Shown: positions 16,271 through 25,901, numbered from the stretch's first letter. The stretch is DNA of 64,000 nucleotides from Streptomyces sp. NBC_00490 (GCF_036013645.1 NZ_CP107869.1:3038001-3102000), one strand, 5' to 3'. Numbers and translations are program-made. The notes: generated by a model from the sequence alone, not told the origin.

Positions 16271-17260
16271 TCAGTTGTGGCTGTGCAGGACCTCGTTCAG
16301 CCCGCCCCACACGGCGTTGTTCGGCCGGGCCTCGACCGTGCCGGTGACCGAGTTGCGGCGGAAGAGGATGTTCGAGGCGCCGGAGAGCTCGCGGGCCTTG
16401 ACGATCTGGCCGTCGGGCATGGTGACGCGGGTGCCGGCGGTGACGTAGAGACCGGCCTCGACGACGCACTCGTCGCCCAGCGCGATACCGACGCCCGCCT
16501 CGGCGCCGATGAGGCAGCGCTCGCCGATGACGATACGGACGTTGCCGCCGCCGGACAGCGTGCCCATCGTCGACGCGCCGCCACCGATGTCGGAGCCGTC
16601 ACCGACCACGACACCGGCGGAGATACGGCCCTCGACCATGGACGTGCCGAGCGTGCCGGCGTTGAAGTTGACGAAGCCCTCGTGCATGACGGTGGTGCCC
16701 TCGGCGAGGTGGGCACCGAGGCGGACGCGGTCGGCGTCGGCGATGCGGACACCCTTGGGCGCCACGTAGTCCGTCATGCGCGGGAACTTGTCGACGGAGG
16801 TCACCTGGAGGTGCAGCCCCTCGGCGCGGGCGTTGAGCCGCACCTTCTCGATGTCGTCGACGGCGACCGGGCCCAGCGAGGTCCAGGCGACGTTGGCGAG
16901 GAGGCCGAAGATGCCGTCCAGGCTCTGGCCGTGCGGCTTGACCAGGCGGTGCGAGAGCAGGTGCAGGCGCAGGTAGACGTCGTGCGTGTCGGTCGGCTTC
17001 TCGTCCAGCGAGGAGATGACCGTACGGACCGCGACCACCTCGACGCCACGCCGGGCGTCCGGCCCGACCGCCTTCGCGGCCCCCTCACCGAGCAGCTCCA
17101 CGGCCCGCTCGACGGACAGCCGCTCGGTACCGGACGGCCCGGCCTCCGCGGTCAGCTCGGGCGCGGGGAACCAGGTGTCGAGAACAGTGCCGTCGGCGGC
17201 GATCGTGGCGAGGCCGGCGGCCACGGCGCCGGTGGTACGAGAAGCAGTCGTATCGGTCAT
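16271..17260 (-). CDS. dapD: tetrahydrodipicolinate N-succinyltransferase (DapD)
   Basis: A 329-residue enzyme that transfers succinyl from succinyl-CoA to tetrahydrodipicolinate in the succinylase branch of lysine/diaminopimelate synthesis. The C-terminal part shows left-handed beta-helix hexapeptides ([60 protein letters not shown]), which is the family fold. The N-terminal 130 residues are the alpha/beta domain of the actinobacterial form. TAGGTT lies six bases before the ATG and a ribosome binding site is weak, so it may be leaderless. The closest neighbours are unrelated. Confidence 0.93.
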   Translation of the reverse strand: MTDTTASRTTGAVAAGLATIAADGTVLDTWFPAPELTAEAGPSGTERLSVERAVELLGEGAAKAVGPDARRGVEVVAVRTVISSLDEKPTDTHDVYLRLHLLSHRLVKPHGQSLDGIFGLLANVAWTSLGPVAVDDIEKVRLNARAEGLHLQVTSVDKFPRMTDYVAPKGVRIADADRVRLGAHLAEGTTVMHEGFVNFNAGTLGTSMVEGRISAGVVVGDGSDIGGGASTMGTLSGGGNVRIVIGERCLIGAEAGVGIALGDECVVEAGLYVTAGTRVTMPDGQIVKARELSGASNILFRRNSVTGTVEARPNNAVWGGLNEVLHSHN

Positions 17261-17334
17261 GAGGGCAACCTAACCGCCCCACACCCACAGAGGCCAACCA
17301 GCCACCCACGACGAGGCCCCTCAAGAGCTTCCCG

Positions 17335-17883
17335 TCAATGAGAGCCCGCAGGGATGACCCGCCCCAGCACCTCCCGCGCATACTCCTCGTCGTACACCCC
17401 GTCCGTCAGCAGCACCTGCAGACAGATCCCGTCCATCAGCGCCACCAGCGCCCGCGCGGTGACCGCGTCGGTGCGTCGGCCCAGCCGCTCGGCGAGATCC
17501 TCGGCCCACTCCGCGGCGACCGGCCGCAGCGCGGGGCGCCGCAAGGCGGCGAGATACAGCTCGCACTCCAGCTCCACGCCGGTACGGTCACCCGCGAGCC
17601 ACTCACCCAGCAGACCGGCGAGTTCGGTGGCCAGGTCCGCGCCCCGGTCCTCCAGCCCGCCCCGCGCCACGACGACCTTCGCGAACCCTTCATTGGCCTG
17701 CCGCAGCGCGGCGACCATCAGCTCGTCGAGGGTCTTGAAGTGGTACGTCGTCGAGCCGAGCGGCACATCGGCCTCGGCGGCGACGGAGCGATGGCTCAGC
17801 CCGGCGAGGCCATGGCGGCCCACGACCCGGATCGCCGCGTCGATGATCCGCTGCCGGCGCTCGGGGTCGTAGCGGCGGGCCAT
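17335..17883 (-). CDS. TetR-family repressor, likely regulator of the SMR pump
   Basis: A 182-residue protein. Residues 10-55 form the TetR helix-turn-helix (RRQRIIDAAIRVVGRHGLAGLSHRSVAAEADVPLGSTTYHF). The C-terminal part is an all-helical ligand and dimer domain. The ATG shares one base with the stop of the SMR gene (TGATG), so the two are coupled. In such pairs the regulator represses the pump and responds to its substrate. A palindrome at the pump's start codon is the probable operator. Confidence 0.85.
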   Translation of the reverse strand: MARRYDPERRQRIIDAAIRVVGRHGLAGLSHRSVAAEADVPLGSTTYHFKTLDELMVAALRQANEGFAKVVVARGGLEDRGADLATELAGLLGEWLAGDRTGVELECELYLAALRRPALRPVAAEWAEDLAERLGRRTDAVTARALVALMDGICLQVLLTDGVYDEEYAREVLGRVIPAGSH

Positions 17884-18203
17884 CAGTGCGCACCGCCCAG
17901 GTTCAGCACGACCACCCCGGCGATGATCAGCACGATCCCGGCGGCCTTGGCGGGGCTCATCCCCTCGCCGAGGAAGGTGAACCCGATCGCGGCGATCACC
18001 GCGGTACCGACGCCCGCCCAGATCGCGTAGGCCGTACCGACGGACACCGTCTTCAGCGTCTGTGCGAGCAGCGCGAACGCCAGGGCGTACCCGAGGACGG
18101 TCAGCAGCGAGGGCAGCAGCTTGCTGAACCCCTCGCTGTACTTCATGGCGGTCGTCGCGGCCACCTCGGCGGCGATCGCTCCGGCGAGCAGCACGTATCC
18201 CAT
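17883..18203 (-). CDS. SMR-family multidrug efflux protein (EmrE/SugE type)
   Basis: A 106-residue membrane protein with four hydrophobic segments. The first carries AGAIAAEVAATTAMKYSEGF; its Glu13 is the essential proton/drug residue of the family. The TYAIWAGVGTA and LGEGMSPAKAAGI sections are typical. Such proteins work as dimers and exchange protons for cationic lipophilic drugs or guanidinium. The start ATG 18203 fits the family; longer frames would add a non-conserved tail. It has no Shine-Dalgarno site but TACACT lies seven bases upstream, suggesting a leaderless transcript. It is the first gene of the SMR-TetR operon. Confidence 0.88.
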   Translation of the reverse strand: MGYVLLAGAIAAEVAATTAMKYSEGFSKLLPSLLTVLGYALAFALLAQTLKTVSVGTAYAIWAGVGTAVIAAIGFTFLGEGMSPAKAAGIVLIIAGVVVLNLGGAH

Positions 18204-18204
18204 G

Positions 18205-18218
18205 TGTACGAGTGTACA
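18205..18218 (-). promoter_or_regulatory. operator-like palindrome and -10 at the SMR start
   Basis: TGTAC-GAGT-GTACA is a perfect palindrome with a four-base centre. On the minus strand it overlaps a -10 candidate (TACACT, 18211-18216) and the likely transcription start, two bases before the ATG. A TetR protein bound here would block transcription of both genes. Confidence 0.5.
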
Positions 18219-18441
18219 TAACAGCGCTCCCACAGCGGCGCCGCGCATGGACGAACCGCGCGCCCGGGAAGGGCCGCGGGATCTCCTAGAGCGCGCGGCC
18301 GAGAGAACGATGTGGAAACCGCTCACACAAAGGGCTGCTCGAAGAGCGCAAGTCCACTACTGTGCGATCTGCTTCACCGTTCATCCACCGCGCCGTCACG
18401 GCTGCGGCCTCCCCCCATGGGCTCCGCCAGAGGAACTGCGC

Positions 18442-19263
18442 ATGCCAGACACCAAGTCCCAGCCCCCACATGACCGACCGTGGGAGACCGGCTGGGCACC
18501 CGACACCACCCGGGCACCGGGAACCCGCCGGCTCTATCTCGCAGGTGTCCTCGCCGTGGCCACGGTCGTCGCCTGCGTCACGGCGATATCCATGACGGGC
18601 AACCCTCCTGACGCCGTGTCGAAGTCGGCGCCTGTCTCGGACGGCGGGACGATACCGGGCCTGGCCGGTTACGCCAGCCCCTCGGACACCACGACGGTCC
18701 CCCCGAAGGGCAAGAGCGGCCTGGCGACCTCCGAGGAGACCGCCTCCGCCGCGCGCCAGCAGGGCTCCTCCCCCTCGCCCGCCCCGGATCCGACCTCCAA
18801 GTCACCGTCGTCCAAGCCGAGTTCGTCGTCCCCGAAGCCGGCGGTCACGTGGCGCTCGATCCGCTCGGCGAACTACCCCGACCGCTACTGGCATGTGAGT
18901 GGCGGTTACGTGAAGCTCGACGCGGTCCGCGGTTCGGAATCCCGCGAGGACTCCACCTTCAAACTGGTCAAGGGCCTTGCGGACAGCTCCTGCTACTCCT
19001 TCGCCACCCAGGACGGCAGGTACCTGCGCCATCGCAGCTTCGTCCTGATCGCCGACCGCAGCGACGGCTCGTCCCTGTTCAAGCAGGACGCGACCTTCTG
19101 CGCCCGCTCCTCCTCGGTGTACGGCGCGATCATGCTGGAGTCGGTGAACTACCCGGGCCGCTTCCTGCGCCACCAGAACTTCCAAGTGAAGCTGGACCCG
19201 TACCAGTACAGCGACCTGTACCGGTCGGACTCGGCGTTCCAGCTGGTCGACGGGCTGACCTGA
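18442..19263 (+). CDS. membrane-anchored AbfB-domain protein
   Basis: A 273-residue protein with AGAGGA seven bases before its ATG. Residues 30-52 are one membrane segment (RRLYLAGVLAVATVVACVTAI). Residues 60-135 are a Ser/Pro-rich linker. Residues 135-273 form an AbfB-like beta-trefoil (RSIRSANYPDRYWHVSGGYVKL, CYSFATQDGRYLRHRSFVL, SVNYPGRFLRHQNFQVKL), the arabinose-binding domain of family 42. The NYPxRxxxH repeats are characteristic. There is no catalytic domain, so it may bind arabinose-containing polymers at the surface. A perfect hairpin follows. Confidence 0.75.
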   Translation: MPDTKSQPPHDRPWETGWAPDTTRAPGTRRLYLAGVLAVATVVACVTAISMTGNPPDAVSKSAPVSDGGTIPGLAGYASPSDTTTVPPKGKSGLATSEETASAARQQGSSPSPAPDPTSKSPSSKPSSSSPKPAVTWRSIRSANYPDRYWHVSGGYVKLDAVRGSESREDSTFKLVKGLADSSCYSFATQDGRYLRHRSFVLIADRSDGSSLFKQDATFCARSSSVYGAIMLESVNYPGRFLRHQNFQVKLDPYQYSDLYRSDSAFQLVDGLT

Positions 19264-19276
19264 GCGCACACACGGA

Positions 19277-19308
19277 AAACGGCGACGTCCACGAGGACGT
19301 CGCCGTTT
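19277..19308. terminator. bidirectional hairpin between AbfB gene and suf operon
   Basis: A perfect 14-bp inverted repeat, AAACGGCGACGTCC and GGACGTCGCCGTTT, with a four-base loop (ACGA) and flanking A and T tracts on either side. It ends the AbfB gene on the plus strand and the suf operon on the minus strand. Confidence 0.8.
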
Positions 19309-19326
19309 CTTCGTACGCGGTCGGTC

Positions 19327-19659
19327 TCAGACGTTGAACCCGAGCGCCCGAAGCTGCTCGCGCCCGTCGTCCGTGATCTTGTCCGGGCCCCACGGGGGCA
19401 TCCAGACCCAGTTGATGCGCAGCTCGTTGACGATGCCGTCCGTGGCGGACTTGGCCTGGTCCTCGATGACATCGGTCAGCGGGCAGGCCGCCGAGGTGAG
19501 GGTCATGTCGATCGTCGCGATGTTCGCGTCGTCGATGTGGATGCCGTAGATGAGGCCGAGGTTGACGACGTCGATGCCCAGCTCGGGGTCGACGACGTCG
19601 TACAGGGCCTCGCGGACTTCCTCTTCGGAGGCCGGCTTCATCTCAAGGGTCTCGCTCAT
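19327..19659 (-). CDS. sufT: MIP18/SufT-family Fe-S assembly protein
   Basis: A 110-residue protein of the DUF59 (MIP18, PaaD-like) type. It shows EALYDVVDPELGIDVVNLGLIY, then DMTLTSAACPLTDVIEDQ with the conserved Cys in TSAACP. The family helps mature Fe-S proteins and is the last gene of most actinobacterial suf operons. Its ATG overlaps the sufU stop by four bases. A hairpin terminator lies 18 bases after the stop codon. Confidence 0.88.
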   Translation of the reverse strand: MSETLEMKPASEEEVREALYDVVDPELGIDVVNLGLIYGIHIDDANIATIDMTLTSAACPLTDVIEDQAKSATDGIVNELRINWVWMPPWGPDKITDDGREQLRALGFNV

Positions 19660-20123
19660 GCCGTCTTCCTTTCGGCGTCGGCCCCGCCCAGGGCCTGGGC
19701 CGTCGCGTCCTTCCACGCCATCCAGCTGAGGAGGGCGCACTTGACCCGGGCCGGGTACTTGGAGACACCGGCGAACGCGACCGCGTCCTCCAGCACCTCC
19801 TCCATGGCGTCGTCGGGCTCGATCTTCCCCTTGGACTGCATCAGCTCCAGGAAGGTCTCCTGGATCTTCTGCGCCTCGGCGAGGTCCTTGCCGACCAGGA
19901 GGTCGTTCAGTACGGAGGCGGAGGCCTGGCTGATCGAGCAGCCCTGGCCCTCGTACGAGATGTCGGCGATCTGCTCGCCGTCGTACCTCACGCGCAGCGT
20001 GATCTCGTCGCCGCACGTCGGGTTGACGTGGTGCACCTCGGCGTCGCCATCCCGAAGACCGCGCCCGTGCGGGTGCTTGTAGTGGTCCAGGATGACTTCC
20101 TGGTACATCGAATCCAGCTTCAC
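19656..20123 (-). CDS. sufU: SufU, zinc-dependent sulfurtransferase
   Basis: A 155-residue protein that accepts sulfur from SufS and passes it to the SufBCD scaffold. Its three conserved cysteines are visible: Cys37 in NPTCGDE, Cys62 in GQGCSIS, and one near residue 128 in RVKCALL. The extra loop DLAEAQKIQETFLELMQ between the second and third marks the SufU type rather than the IscU scaffold. The start lies 18 bases after the end of sufS. Confidence 0.92.
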   Translation of the reverse strand: MKLDSMYQEVILDHYKHPHGRGLRDGDAEVHHVNPTCGDEITLRVRYDGEQIADISYEGQGCSISQASASVLNDLLVGKDLAEAQKIQETFLELMQSKGKIEPDDAMEEVLEDAVAFAGVSKYPARVKCALLSWMAWKDATAQALGGADAERKTA

Positions 20124-20141
20124 GGTCTCAGCTCACGCCCT

Positions 20142-21398
20142 TCAGCCGAAGAAGTTCCGTACGTGCTCCAGCCCGTCGACCAGAGCGTCGATCTCGGCCG
20201 GCGTGGAGTACAGATAGAACGACGCTCGCGTGGTCGCAGGAATTCCGTAGCGCAGGCAGACCGGGCGGGCGCAGTGGTGGCCCACGCGGACCGCGATGCC
20301 CTGCTCGTCCAGAACCTGGCCCACGTCGTGCGGGTGGATGTCGCCGAGCGTGAAGGAGATCGCCGCGCCCCGGTCCTCGGCCGTCGTCGGGCCGATGATC
20401 CTGAGGTCCGGGACCTCGCCGAGCCGCTTCACCGCGTACTCGGTGAGCGCGTGCTCGTGGGCGAGGATCTTGTCCATGCCGATCGAGTTCAGGTAGTCGA
20501 TCGCCGCGCCCAGACCGACCGCCTGCGCGATCGGCGGGGTGCCCGCCTCGAACTTGTGCGGGGCGGGAGCGTAGGTCGACGAGTGCATCGACACCGTCTC
20601 GATCATCTCGCCGCCGCCCAGGAACGGCGGCAGGTCCTCGAGCAGCTCCTGGCGGCCCCACAGGACGCCGATGCCGGTCGGACCGCACATCTTGTGGCCG
20701 GTGAAGGCCACGAAGTCGGCCTGCAGCGCCTGCACGTCCAGCGGCATGTGCGGGGCGGCCTGCGAGGCGTCGATGCAGACGAGCGCACCGACCTCCTGCG
20801 CACGGCGCACTATCGCCTCGACGGGGTTCACGGTGCCCAGGATGTTGGACACCAGCACGAAGGAGACGATCTTCGTCTTCTCCGTGATGACCTCGTCGAT
20901 GTTGGAGAGGTCGAGGCGGCCGTCGTCGGTGAGGCCGAACCACTTCAGCTTCGCGCCCGTGCGCTGCGAGAGCAGCTGCCACGGCACGATGTTGGAGTGG
21001 TGCTCCATCTCCGTGATGACGATCTCGGTCTCGTGGTCCACGCGGTAGGGCTCGTCGGCCCAGCCCAGCATGTTCGCCACGAGGTTGAGCGACTCGGAGG
21101 CGTTCTTGGTGAAGATCACCTCGTCGCGGCTGGGCGCGTTGATGAACGCGGCGGCCTTGTCGCGCGCGCCCTCGTACAGCGCCGTGGCCTCCTCGGCGAG
21201 CACATGCACACCGCGGTGGACGTTGGCGTTGTAGCGCTCGTAGTACTCGTTCAGGGCGTCCAGGACCTGGCGCGGCTTCTGCGAGGTCGCCGCGTTGTCC
21301 AGGTACACGAGCTTCTTACCGTCGTGGACCTGGCGGTCCAGGATGGGGAAGTCCTTGCGGATCGCCTCTGTGTCGAGGAGGCCCGGCAGCTGTGTCAC
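20142..21398 (-). CDS. sufS: SufS cysteine desulfurase
   Basis: A 418-residue pyridoxal-phosphate enzyme that removes sulfur from cysteine for Fe-S cluster synthesis. The PLP lysine is Lys236 in FTGHKMCGPTG. The catalytic persulfide cysteine is Cys376 in VGHHCARPVC. Other SufS landmarks are YLDNAATSQKP (32-42), the EMEHHSN region with His133/His134, and SQAAPHMPLD. It is a group II desulfurase. The ATG overlaps the sufC stop by four bases. Confidence 0.95.
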   Translation of the reverse strand: MTQLPGLLDTEAIRKDFPILDRQVHDGKKLVYLDNAATSQKPRQVLDALNEYYERYNANVHRGVHVLAEEATALYEGARDKAAAFINAPSRDEVIFTKNASESLNLVANMLGWADEPYRVDHETEIVITEMEHHSNIVPWQLLSQRTGAKLKWFGLTDDGRLDLSNIDEVITEKTKIVSFVLVSNILGTVNPVEAIVRRAQEVGALVCIDASQAAPHMPLDVQALQADFVAFTGHKMCGPTGIGVLWGRQELLEDLPPFLGGGEMIETVSMHSSTYAPAPHKFEAGTPPIAQAVGLGAAIDYLNSIGMDKILAHEHALTEYAVKRLGEVPDLRIIGPTTAEDRGAAISFTLGDIHPHDVGQVLDEQGIAVRVGHHCARPVCLRYGIPATTRASFYLYSTPAEIDALVDGLEHVRNFFG

Positions 21399-22159
21399 GC
21401 GGATGCGCCACCCTTCACGTACTTGTCGTAGCCCTCGGCCTCGAGCTGGTCGGCGAGCTCCGGGCCACCGGACTCGGCGATACGGCCGTTCGCGAACACG
21501 TGCACGTGGTCGGGCTTGATGTAGCGCAGGATGCGCGTGTAGTGCGTGATCAGCAGGGTGCCGACCTCGCCGGACTCACGGACGCGGTTGACGCCCTCGG
21601 AGACGATGCGGAGGGCGTCGACGTCCAGACCGGAGTCCGTCTCGTCGAGGACCGCGATCTTCGGCCGGAGCAGCTCCAGCTGGAGGATCTCGTGGCGCTT
21701 CTTCTCACCGCCGGAGAAGCCCTCGTTGACGTTGCGCTCGGCGAAGGCCGGGTCCATGTTGAGGCGCTGCATGGCCTCCTTGACCTCCTTCACCCACAGG
21801 CGGAGCTTGGGGGCCTCGCCGCGGATGGCGGTGGCGGAGGTGCGCAGGAAGTTGGAGACCGAGACGCCGGGGATCTCGACCGGGTACTGCATCGCCAGGA
21901 ACAGGCCCGCGCGGGCGCGCTCGTCGACGGACATCTCCAGGACGTCCTCGCCGTCGAGGGTGACGGTGCCGCCGGTGATCGTGTACTTCGGGTGGCCCGC
22001 GAGCGAGTAGGCGAGGGTCGACTTGCCGGAGCCGTTCGGGCCCATGATGGCGTGCGTCTCGCCCTGCTTCACGGTCAGGTCGACGCCCTTGAGGATCTCC
22101 TTCGTGGCGTTGTCGGCCTCGACGGTGACGTGCAGGTCGTGGATTTCAAGCGTTGCCAT
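21395..22159 (-). CDS. sufC: SufC ABC-type ATPase of the Fe-S scaffold
   Basis: A 254-residue ATPase that drives the SufBCD scaffold in the cytoplasm. The Walker A motif GPNGSGKST is at 40-48. The signature FSGGEKKRHEILQ is near residue 150 and the Walker B motif AVLDETDSGLD is near 175. The EKKR form of the signature is specific to SufC and not to transport ATPases. The stop overlaps the start of sufS by four bases, and the start lies just seven bases after the end of the Rieske gene. Confidence 0.95.
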   Translation of the reverse strand: MATLEIHDLHVTVEADNATKEILKGVDLTVKQGETHAIMGPNGSGKSTLAYSLAGHPKYTITGGTVTLDGEDVLEMSVDERARAGLFLAMQYPVEIPGVSVSNFLRTSATAIRGEAPKLRLWVKEVKEAMQRLNMDPAFAERNVNEGFSGGEKKRHEILQLELLRPKIAVLDETDSGLDVDALRIVSEGVNRVRESGEVGTLLITHYTRILRYIKPDHVHVFANGRIAESGGPELADQLEAEGYDKYVKGGASA

Positions 22160-22166
22160 GGGTTCC

Positions 22167-22496
22167 TCAGGACTCCTGGGTGAGGGAGACGAGCACGTCG
22201 TCCCCTTCGATCTTTACGGGGTATACGGGGACGGGGCGCGTCGCGGGAAGGCCGGACGGCTTGCCGGTGCGGAGGTCGAACGCGGAGCCGTGCAGCCAGC
22301 ACTCGATCTGGCAGTCCTCCACCTCGCCCTCGGAGAGCGAGACGTTCGCGTGCGAGCAGATGTCGTTGATAGCGAACACCTCGCCCTCGGTGCGGACGAC
22401 CGAGACCGGCGTGCCGTCGAGTTCCACCCGCTTGGGGGTGTCCTCCTCCAGCTCGCTGAGCCCACAGGCGCGCAGGTACGTCGAAGAGGCAGTCAT
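22167..22496 (-). CDS. Rieske-type [2Fe-2S] ferredoxin in the suf operon
   Basis: A 109-residue protein with the two Rieske ligand pairs: Cys47-x-His49 (CSH) and Cys66-x2-His69 (CWLH). This matches ferredoxin subunits of non-heme iron oxygenases. Such a ferredoxin sits in most actinobacterial suf operons between sufD and sufC; its role there, perhaps electron supply or a cluster sensor, is not settled. The start codon shares its first base with the sufD stop. Confidence 0.88.
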   Translation of the reverse strand: MTASSTYLRACGLSELEEDTPKRVELDGTPVSVVRTEGEVFAINDICSHANVSLSEGEVEDCQIECWLHGSAFDLRTGKPSGLPATRPVPVYPVKIEGDDVLVSLTQES

Positions 22497-23677
22497 CAGA
22501 CCGACGCCTCCAGCTCCTCGTCGATCTTCACGAGGAGGCGTTCCTGGATGTCGTCGACACCGATCTGCTGGACCAGCTCGGCGAAGAAGCCGCGGACCAC
22601 CAGGCGACGGGCCTCGTCGGCGGGGATGCCGCGGGCCATCAGGTAGAAGAGCTGCTCGTCGTCGAAGCGGCCGGTCGCGGAGGCGTGTCCGGCGCCGACG
22701 ATCTCGCCGGTCTCGATCTCCAGGTTCGGCACCGAGTCGACGCGCGCGCCGTCCGTGAGGACGAGGTTGCGGTTCATCTCGTAGGTGTCCGTGCCCTCGG
22801 CCTTGGCCTCGATGAGCACGTCGCCGATCCAGACCGCGTGGGCGCCCTCGCCCTGCAGCGCGCCCTTGTAGACGACGTTGGACTTGCAGTGCGCCTCGTT
22901 GTGGTCGACCAGGAGGCGGTGCTCCTGGTGCTGGCCGGCGTCCGTGAAGTAGAGCCCGAAGAGCTCGGCCTCACCACCGGGGCCGGCGTAGGTGACGCGC
23001 GGGTGGAGGCGTACGAGGTCGCCGCCGAAGGTGACCACGAAGGACTTGAAGGTGGCGTCCCGGCCGATCAGCGCGTTGTGCTGGGCCACGTGCACGGCCT
23101 TGTCGTCCCAGTCCTGGACGGAGACGACGGTCAGCTTGGCGCCGTCGCCCAGGAGGTAGTCGACGTTGGCGGCGAGCACCGCGTCACCGGTGTGGTCGAT
23201 GACGACGACGGCCTCGGCGAAGGCGCCCAGCTCGATCACCTGGTGGGCGAAGGCGGTGCCGCCCTCGCCGTGCACGGCGATCCGGATCGGCTCGGTGAGC
23301 ACCGTCTCCTTGGGGACGGTGATCACGCCGGCCTTCTCGAACGCCGAGTACGCCTGGGCGGCGATGCGGTCCACCGGGGTGCCCGCCTTGCCCAGGCGCG
23401 CGTCGTCGCGGTCGACGGCCTCGACCGTGACGCCCTCGGGCGCCTCGACGTCGACCTTCAGGCCCTCGCCGGTGGCGACGGCGGTGCCGTCGTGCAGCCC
23501 GCGCAGCCGCTCCAGCGGGGTGAACCGCCACTCCTCCTCGCGGCCGTGCGGGACCGGGAAGTCCGCGACGTCGAAGGACGGGGGCGCGCTCATGCGCGTG
23601 GCGACGGTCGACTCGGCGGCCACCGCGATCTGGCCGGCGGTCGTGCTGCCCACCGGGATGTTCTGAGCCTCAGCCAT
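22496..23677 (-). CDS. sufD: SufD, Fe-S scaffold subunit
   Basis: A 393-residue protein of the SufBD family. The N-terminal region (PPSFDVADFPVPHGREEEWRFTPLERL) and the beta-helix core (VLIEAKAEGTDTYEMNRNLVLTDGARVDSVPNLEIE, GHASATGRFDDEQLFYLMARGIP) are typical. The conserved His in GHASATGRF is at the SufB-SufD interface. It is shorter than SufB, as expected. Fifty-nine bases separate it from sufB. Confidence 0.93.
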   Translation of the reverse strand: MAEAQNIPVGSTTAGQIAVAAESTVATRMSAPPSFDVADFPVPHGREEEWRFTPLERLRGLHDGTAVATGEGLKVDVEAPEGVTVEAVDRDDARLGKAGTPVDRIAAQAYSAFEKAGVITVPKETVLTEPIRIAVHGEGGTAFAHQVIELGAFAEAVVVIDHTGDAVLAANVDYLLGDGAKLTVVSVQDWDDKAVHVAQHNALIGRDATFKSFVVTFGGDLVRLHPRVTYAGPGGEAELFGLYFTDAGQHQEHRLLVDHNEAHCKSNVVYKGALQGEGAHAVWIGDVLIEAKAEGTDTYEMNRNLVLTDGARVDSVPNLEIETGEIVGAGHASATGRFDDEQLFYLMARGIPADEARRLVVRGFFAELVQQIGVDDIQERLLVKIDEELEASV

Positions 23678-23736
23678 GGCTGTCGGTCTGCTCTCTTCCT
23701 ACGTCAGATTTCGCTAGCTGCTTGGGGAGACCGGTC

Positions 23737-25161
23737 TCAGCCGACCGCGCCTTCCATCTGCAGCTCGATCAGCCGGTTGAGCTCGAGGGCGTACTCCATG
23801 GGGAGTTCCTTCGCGATCGGCTCGACGAAGCCGCGCACGATCATGGCCATCGCCTCGAACTCGGTCATGCCGCGGCTCATCAGGTAGAAGAGCTGGTCGT
23901 CACTGACCTTGGAGACGGTCGCCTCGTGGCCCATGGACACGTCGTCCTCGCGGACGTCCACATAGGGGTACGTGTCCGAGCGGGAGATGGTGTCGACGAG
24001 CAGCGCGTCGCACAGCACGTTGGACTTGGAGCCGTGGGCGCCCTCGCCGATCTCGACGAGACCGCGGTAGGACGTACGGCCGCCACCACGCGCCACGGAC
24101 TTCGAGACGATGTTCGAGGAGGTGTTCGGCGCCATGTGGACCATCTTGGAGCCGGCGTCCTGGTGCTGGCCCTCGCCCGCGAAGGCGATGGAGAGGGTCT
24201 CACCCTTGGCGTGCTCGCCCATCAGGTAGACGGCCGGGTACTTCATGGTGACCTTGGAGCCGATGTTGCCGTCGATCCACTCCATGGTCGCGCCCTCGTA
24301 CGCCACGGCGCGCTTGGTGACCAGGTTGTAGACGTTGTTCGACCAGTTCTGGATGGTCGTGTAGCGGCAGCGGGCGTTCTTCTTGACGATGATCTCGACG
24401 ACCGCGGAGTGCAGGGAGTCCGACTTGTAGATCGGCGCCGTACAACCCTCGACGTAGTGCACGTAGGCACCCTCGTCGACGATGATCAGGGTCCGCTCGA
24501 ACTGGCCCATGTTCTCCGTGTTGATACGGAAGTAGGCCTGGAGCGGGATCTCAACCTGCACGCCCTTCGGCACGTAGATGAAGGAGCCGCCGGACCACAC
24601 CGCGGTGTTCAGCGACGCGAACTTGTTGTCGCCGACCGGGATGACGGTGCCGAAGTACTCCTTGAAGAGCTCCGGGTGCTCCTTCAGCGCGGTGTCGGTG
24701 TCGAGGAAGATGACGCCCTGCTCCTCCAGGTCCTCGCGGATCTGGTGGTAGACGACCTCGGACTCGTACTGGGCCGCGACACCGGCGACGAGGCGCTGCT
24801 TCTCCGCCTCGGGGATGCCGAGCTTGTCGTACGTGTTCTTGATGTCCTCGGGCAGGTCCTCCCAGGACTCCGCCTGCTTCTCCGTGGAGCGCACGAAGTA
24901 CTTGATGTTGTCGAAGTCGATGCCCGACAGGTCCGAGCCCCAGTTCGGCATGGGCTTCTTGTCGAACAGCCGCAGGCCCTTGAGGCGGAGCTTGGTCATC
25001 CACTCCGGCTCGGACTTCTTCGCGGAGATGTCCTTGACGACGTCCTCGTTGATGCCGCGCCGCGCGGAAGCACCAGCCGTGTCGGAGTCCGCCCAGCCGT
25101 ATTCGTACTTACCCAGGCCCTCGAGCTCGGGGTGGGCAGTCTCCTCGATGGGGAGAGTCAT
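23737..25161 (-). CDS. sufB: SufB, Fe-S scaffold subunit
   Basis: A 474-residue protein at the head of the scaffold genes. SufB carries the nascent cluster and receives sulfur. The start ([19 protein letters not shown]) and the middle ([21 protein letters not shown], with the conserved Cys) and end ([19 protein letters not shown]) are family-specific. It forms the SufBC2D complex with the products of sufC and sufD. The ATG overlaps the sufR stop by four bases, placing all suf genes in one transcript. Confidence 0.95.
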   Translation of the reverse strand: MTLPIEETAHPELEGLGKYEYGWADSDTAGASARRGINEDVVKDISAKKSEPEWMTKLRLKGLRLFDKKPMPNWGSDLSGIDFDNIKYFVRSTEKQAESWEDLPEDIKNTYDKLGIPEAEKQRLVAGVAAQYESEVVYHQIREDLEEQGVIFLDTDTALKEHPELFKEYFGTVIPVGDNKFASLNTAVWSGGSFIYVPKGVQVEIPLQAYFRINTENMGQFERTLIIVDEGAYVHYVEGCTAPIYKSDSLHSAVVEIIVKKNARCRYTTIQNWSNNVYNLVTKRAVAYEGATMEWIDGNIGSKVTMKYPAVYLMGEHAKGETLSIAFAGEGQHQDAGSKMVHMAPNTSSNIVSKSVARGGGRTSYRGLVEIGEGAHGSKSNVLCDALLVDTISRSDTYPYVDVREDDVSMGHEATVSKVSDDQLFYLMSRGMTEFEAMAMIVRGFVEPIAKELPMEYALELNRLIELQMEGAVG

Positions 25162-25901
25162 GCGGGGTTCCTCCCGGCCGTGCTTGCAGATGCGTTATGT
25201 GTGGTGTGGGAAATCTTTGGGATGAACGTCGTGCAGACGCCGTCACCGTGCGCGATGGTCGCCAGTCGCTGGACGTGCGTTCCGAGCAGCTGGGAGAAGA
25301 TCTCGGTCTCCGCCTCGCAGAGCTGGGGGAACTTTTCCGCGACGTGGGCGACGGGGCAGTGGTGCTGGCACAGCTGCTCGCCGACCGGTGCGCTGCGCGC
25401 CGTAGCAGCGTACCCGTCCGCGCTCAGGGCCTTGGCCAGGGCTTCGGTGCGCGCCTCGGGGGCGGCGGCCTCGATCGCCCGGCGGTACACGGTGGCCTGC
25501 TCGGCGATCCTCGCGCGGGCGAAGGCCACGACCGCCTCGTCCCCGCCGAACCGCTCCGCGATCCAGCGCAGGGCGTCCGCGGCGAGCTTGTCGTAGGACT
25601 GGTCGAAGGCGTCGCGGCCGCAGTCGGTGAGCGCGAAGACCTTGGCGGGACGCCCCCGCGTCCGCGCGCCGTAGATCTTCTGCTCGCGTGCCTCCACGAC
25701 GTCGTCGACGACCAGCGCGTCCAGGTGCCTGCGTACGGCGGCCTGGGTCAGGCCGAGACGGCCCGCCAGTTCGGCGACCGTCGACGGCCCGTGGTCCAGG
25801 ATGGACCGCGCGACCCGGTTGCGGGTTGACCGCTCTCCGGTCGCGAGCTCCTCCTGCAGGGCCCCCGTGGGGGTCTCCTGAGCCTCGCCGACGTTTTTCA
25901 C
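25158..25901 (-). CDS. sufR: SufR, Fe-S-sensing repressor of the suf operon
   Basis: A 247-residue regulator. Residues 30-80 are a DeoR/ArsR-like winged helix ([41 protein letters not shown]). The C-terminal cysteines, Cys178, Cys182, Cys195 and Cys223, include the spaced pair C-x12-C found in Fe-S-binding SufR proteins. The GTG at 25901 is preferred because a SufR-type operator covers it and the next possible start, a TTG at 25937, is unlikely. No Shine-Dalgarno site precedes it. It is the first gene of the operon, so it controls its own synthesis. Loss of its cluster would release repression when Fe-S supply is short. Confidence 0.88.
   Translation of the reverse strand: MKNVGEAQETPTGALQEELATGERSTRNRVARSILDHGPSTVAELAGRLGLTQAAVRRHLDALVVDDVVEAREQKIYGARTRGRPAKVFALTDCGRDAFDQSYDKLAADALRWIAERFGGDEAVVAFARARIAEQATVYRRAIEAAAPEARTEALAKALSADGYAATARSAPVGEQLCQHHCPVAHVAEKFPQLCEAETEIFSQLLGTHVQRLATIAHGDGVCTTFIPKISHTTHNASASTAGRNPA

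Noticed and set aside
23722..25596. Long plus-strand frame opposite sufB and sufR
   Set aside because: Mirror frame of real genes with biased composition; sufB and sufR are certain from their motifs.
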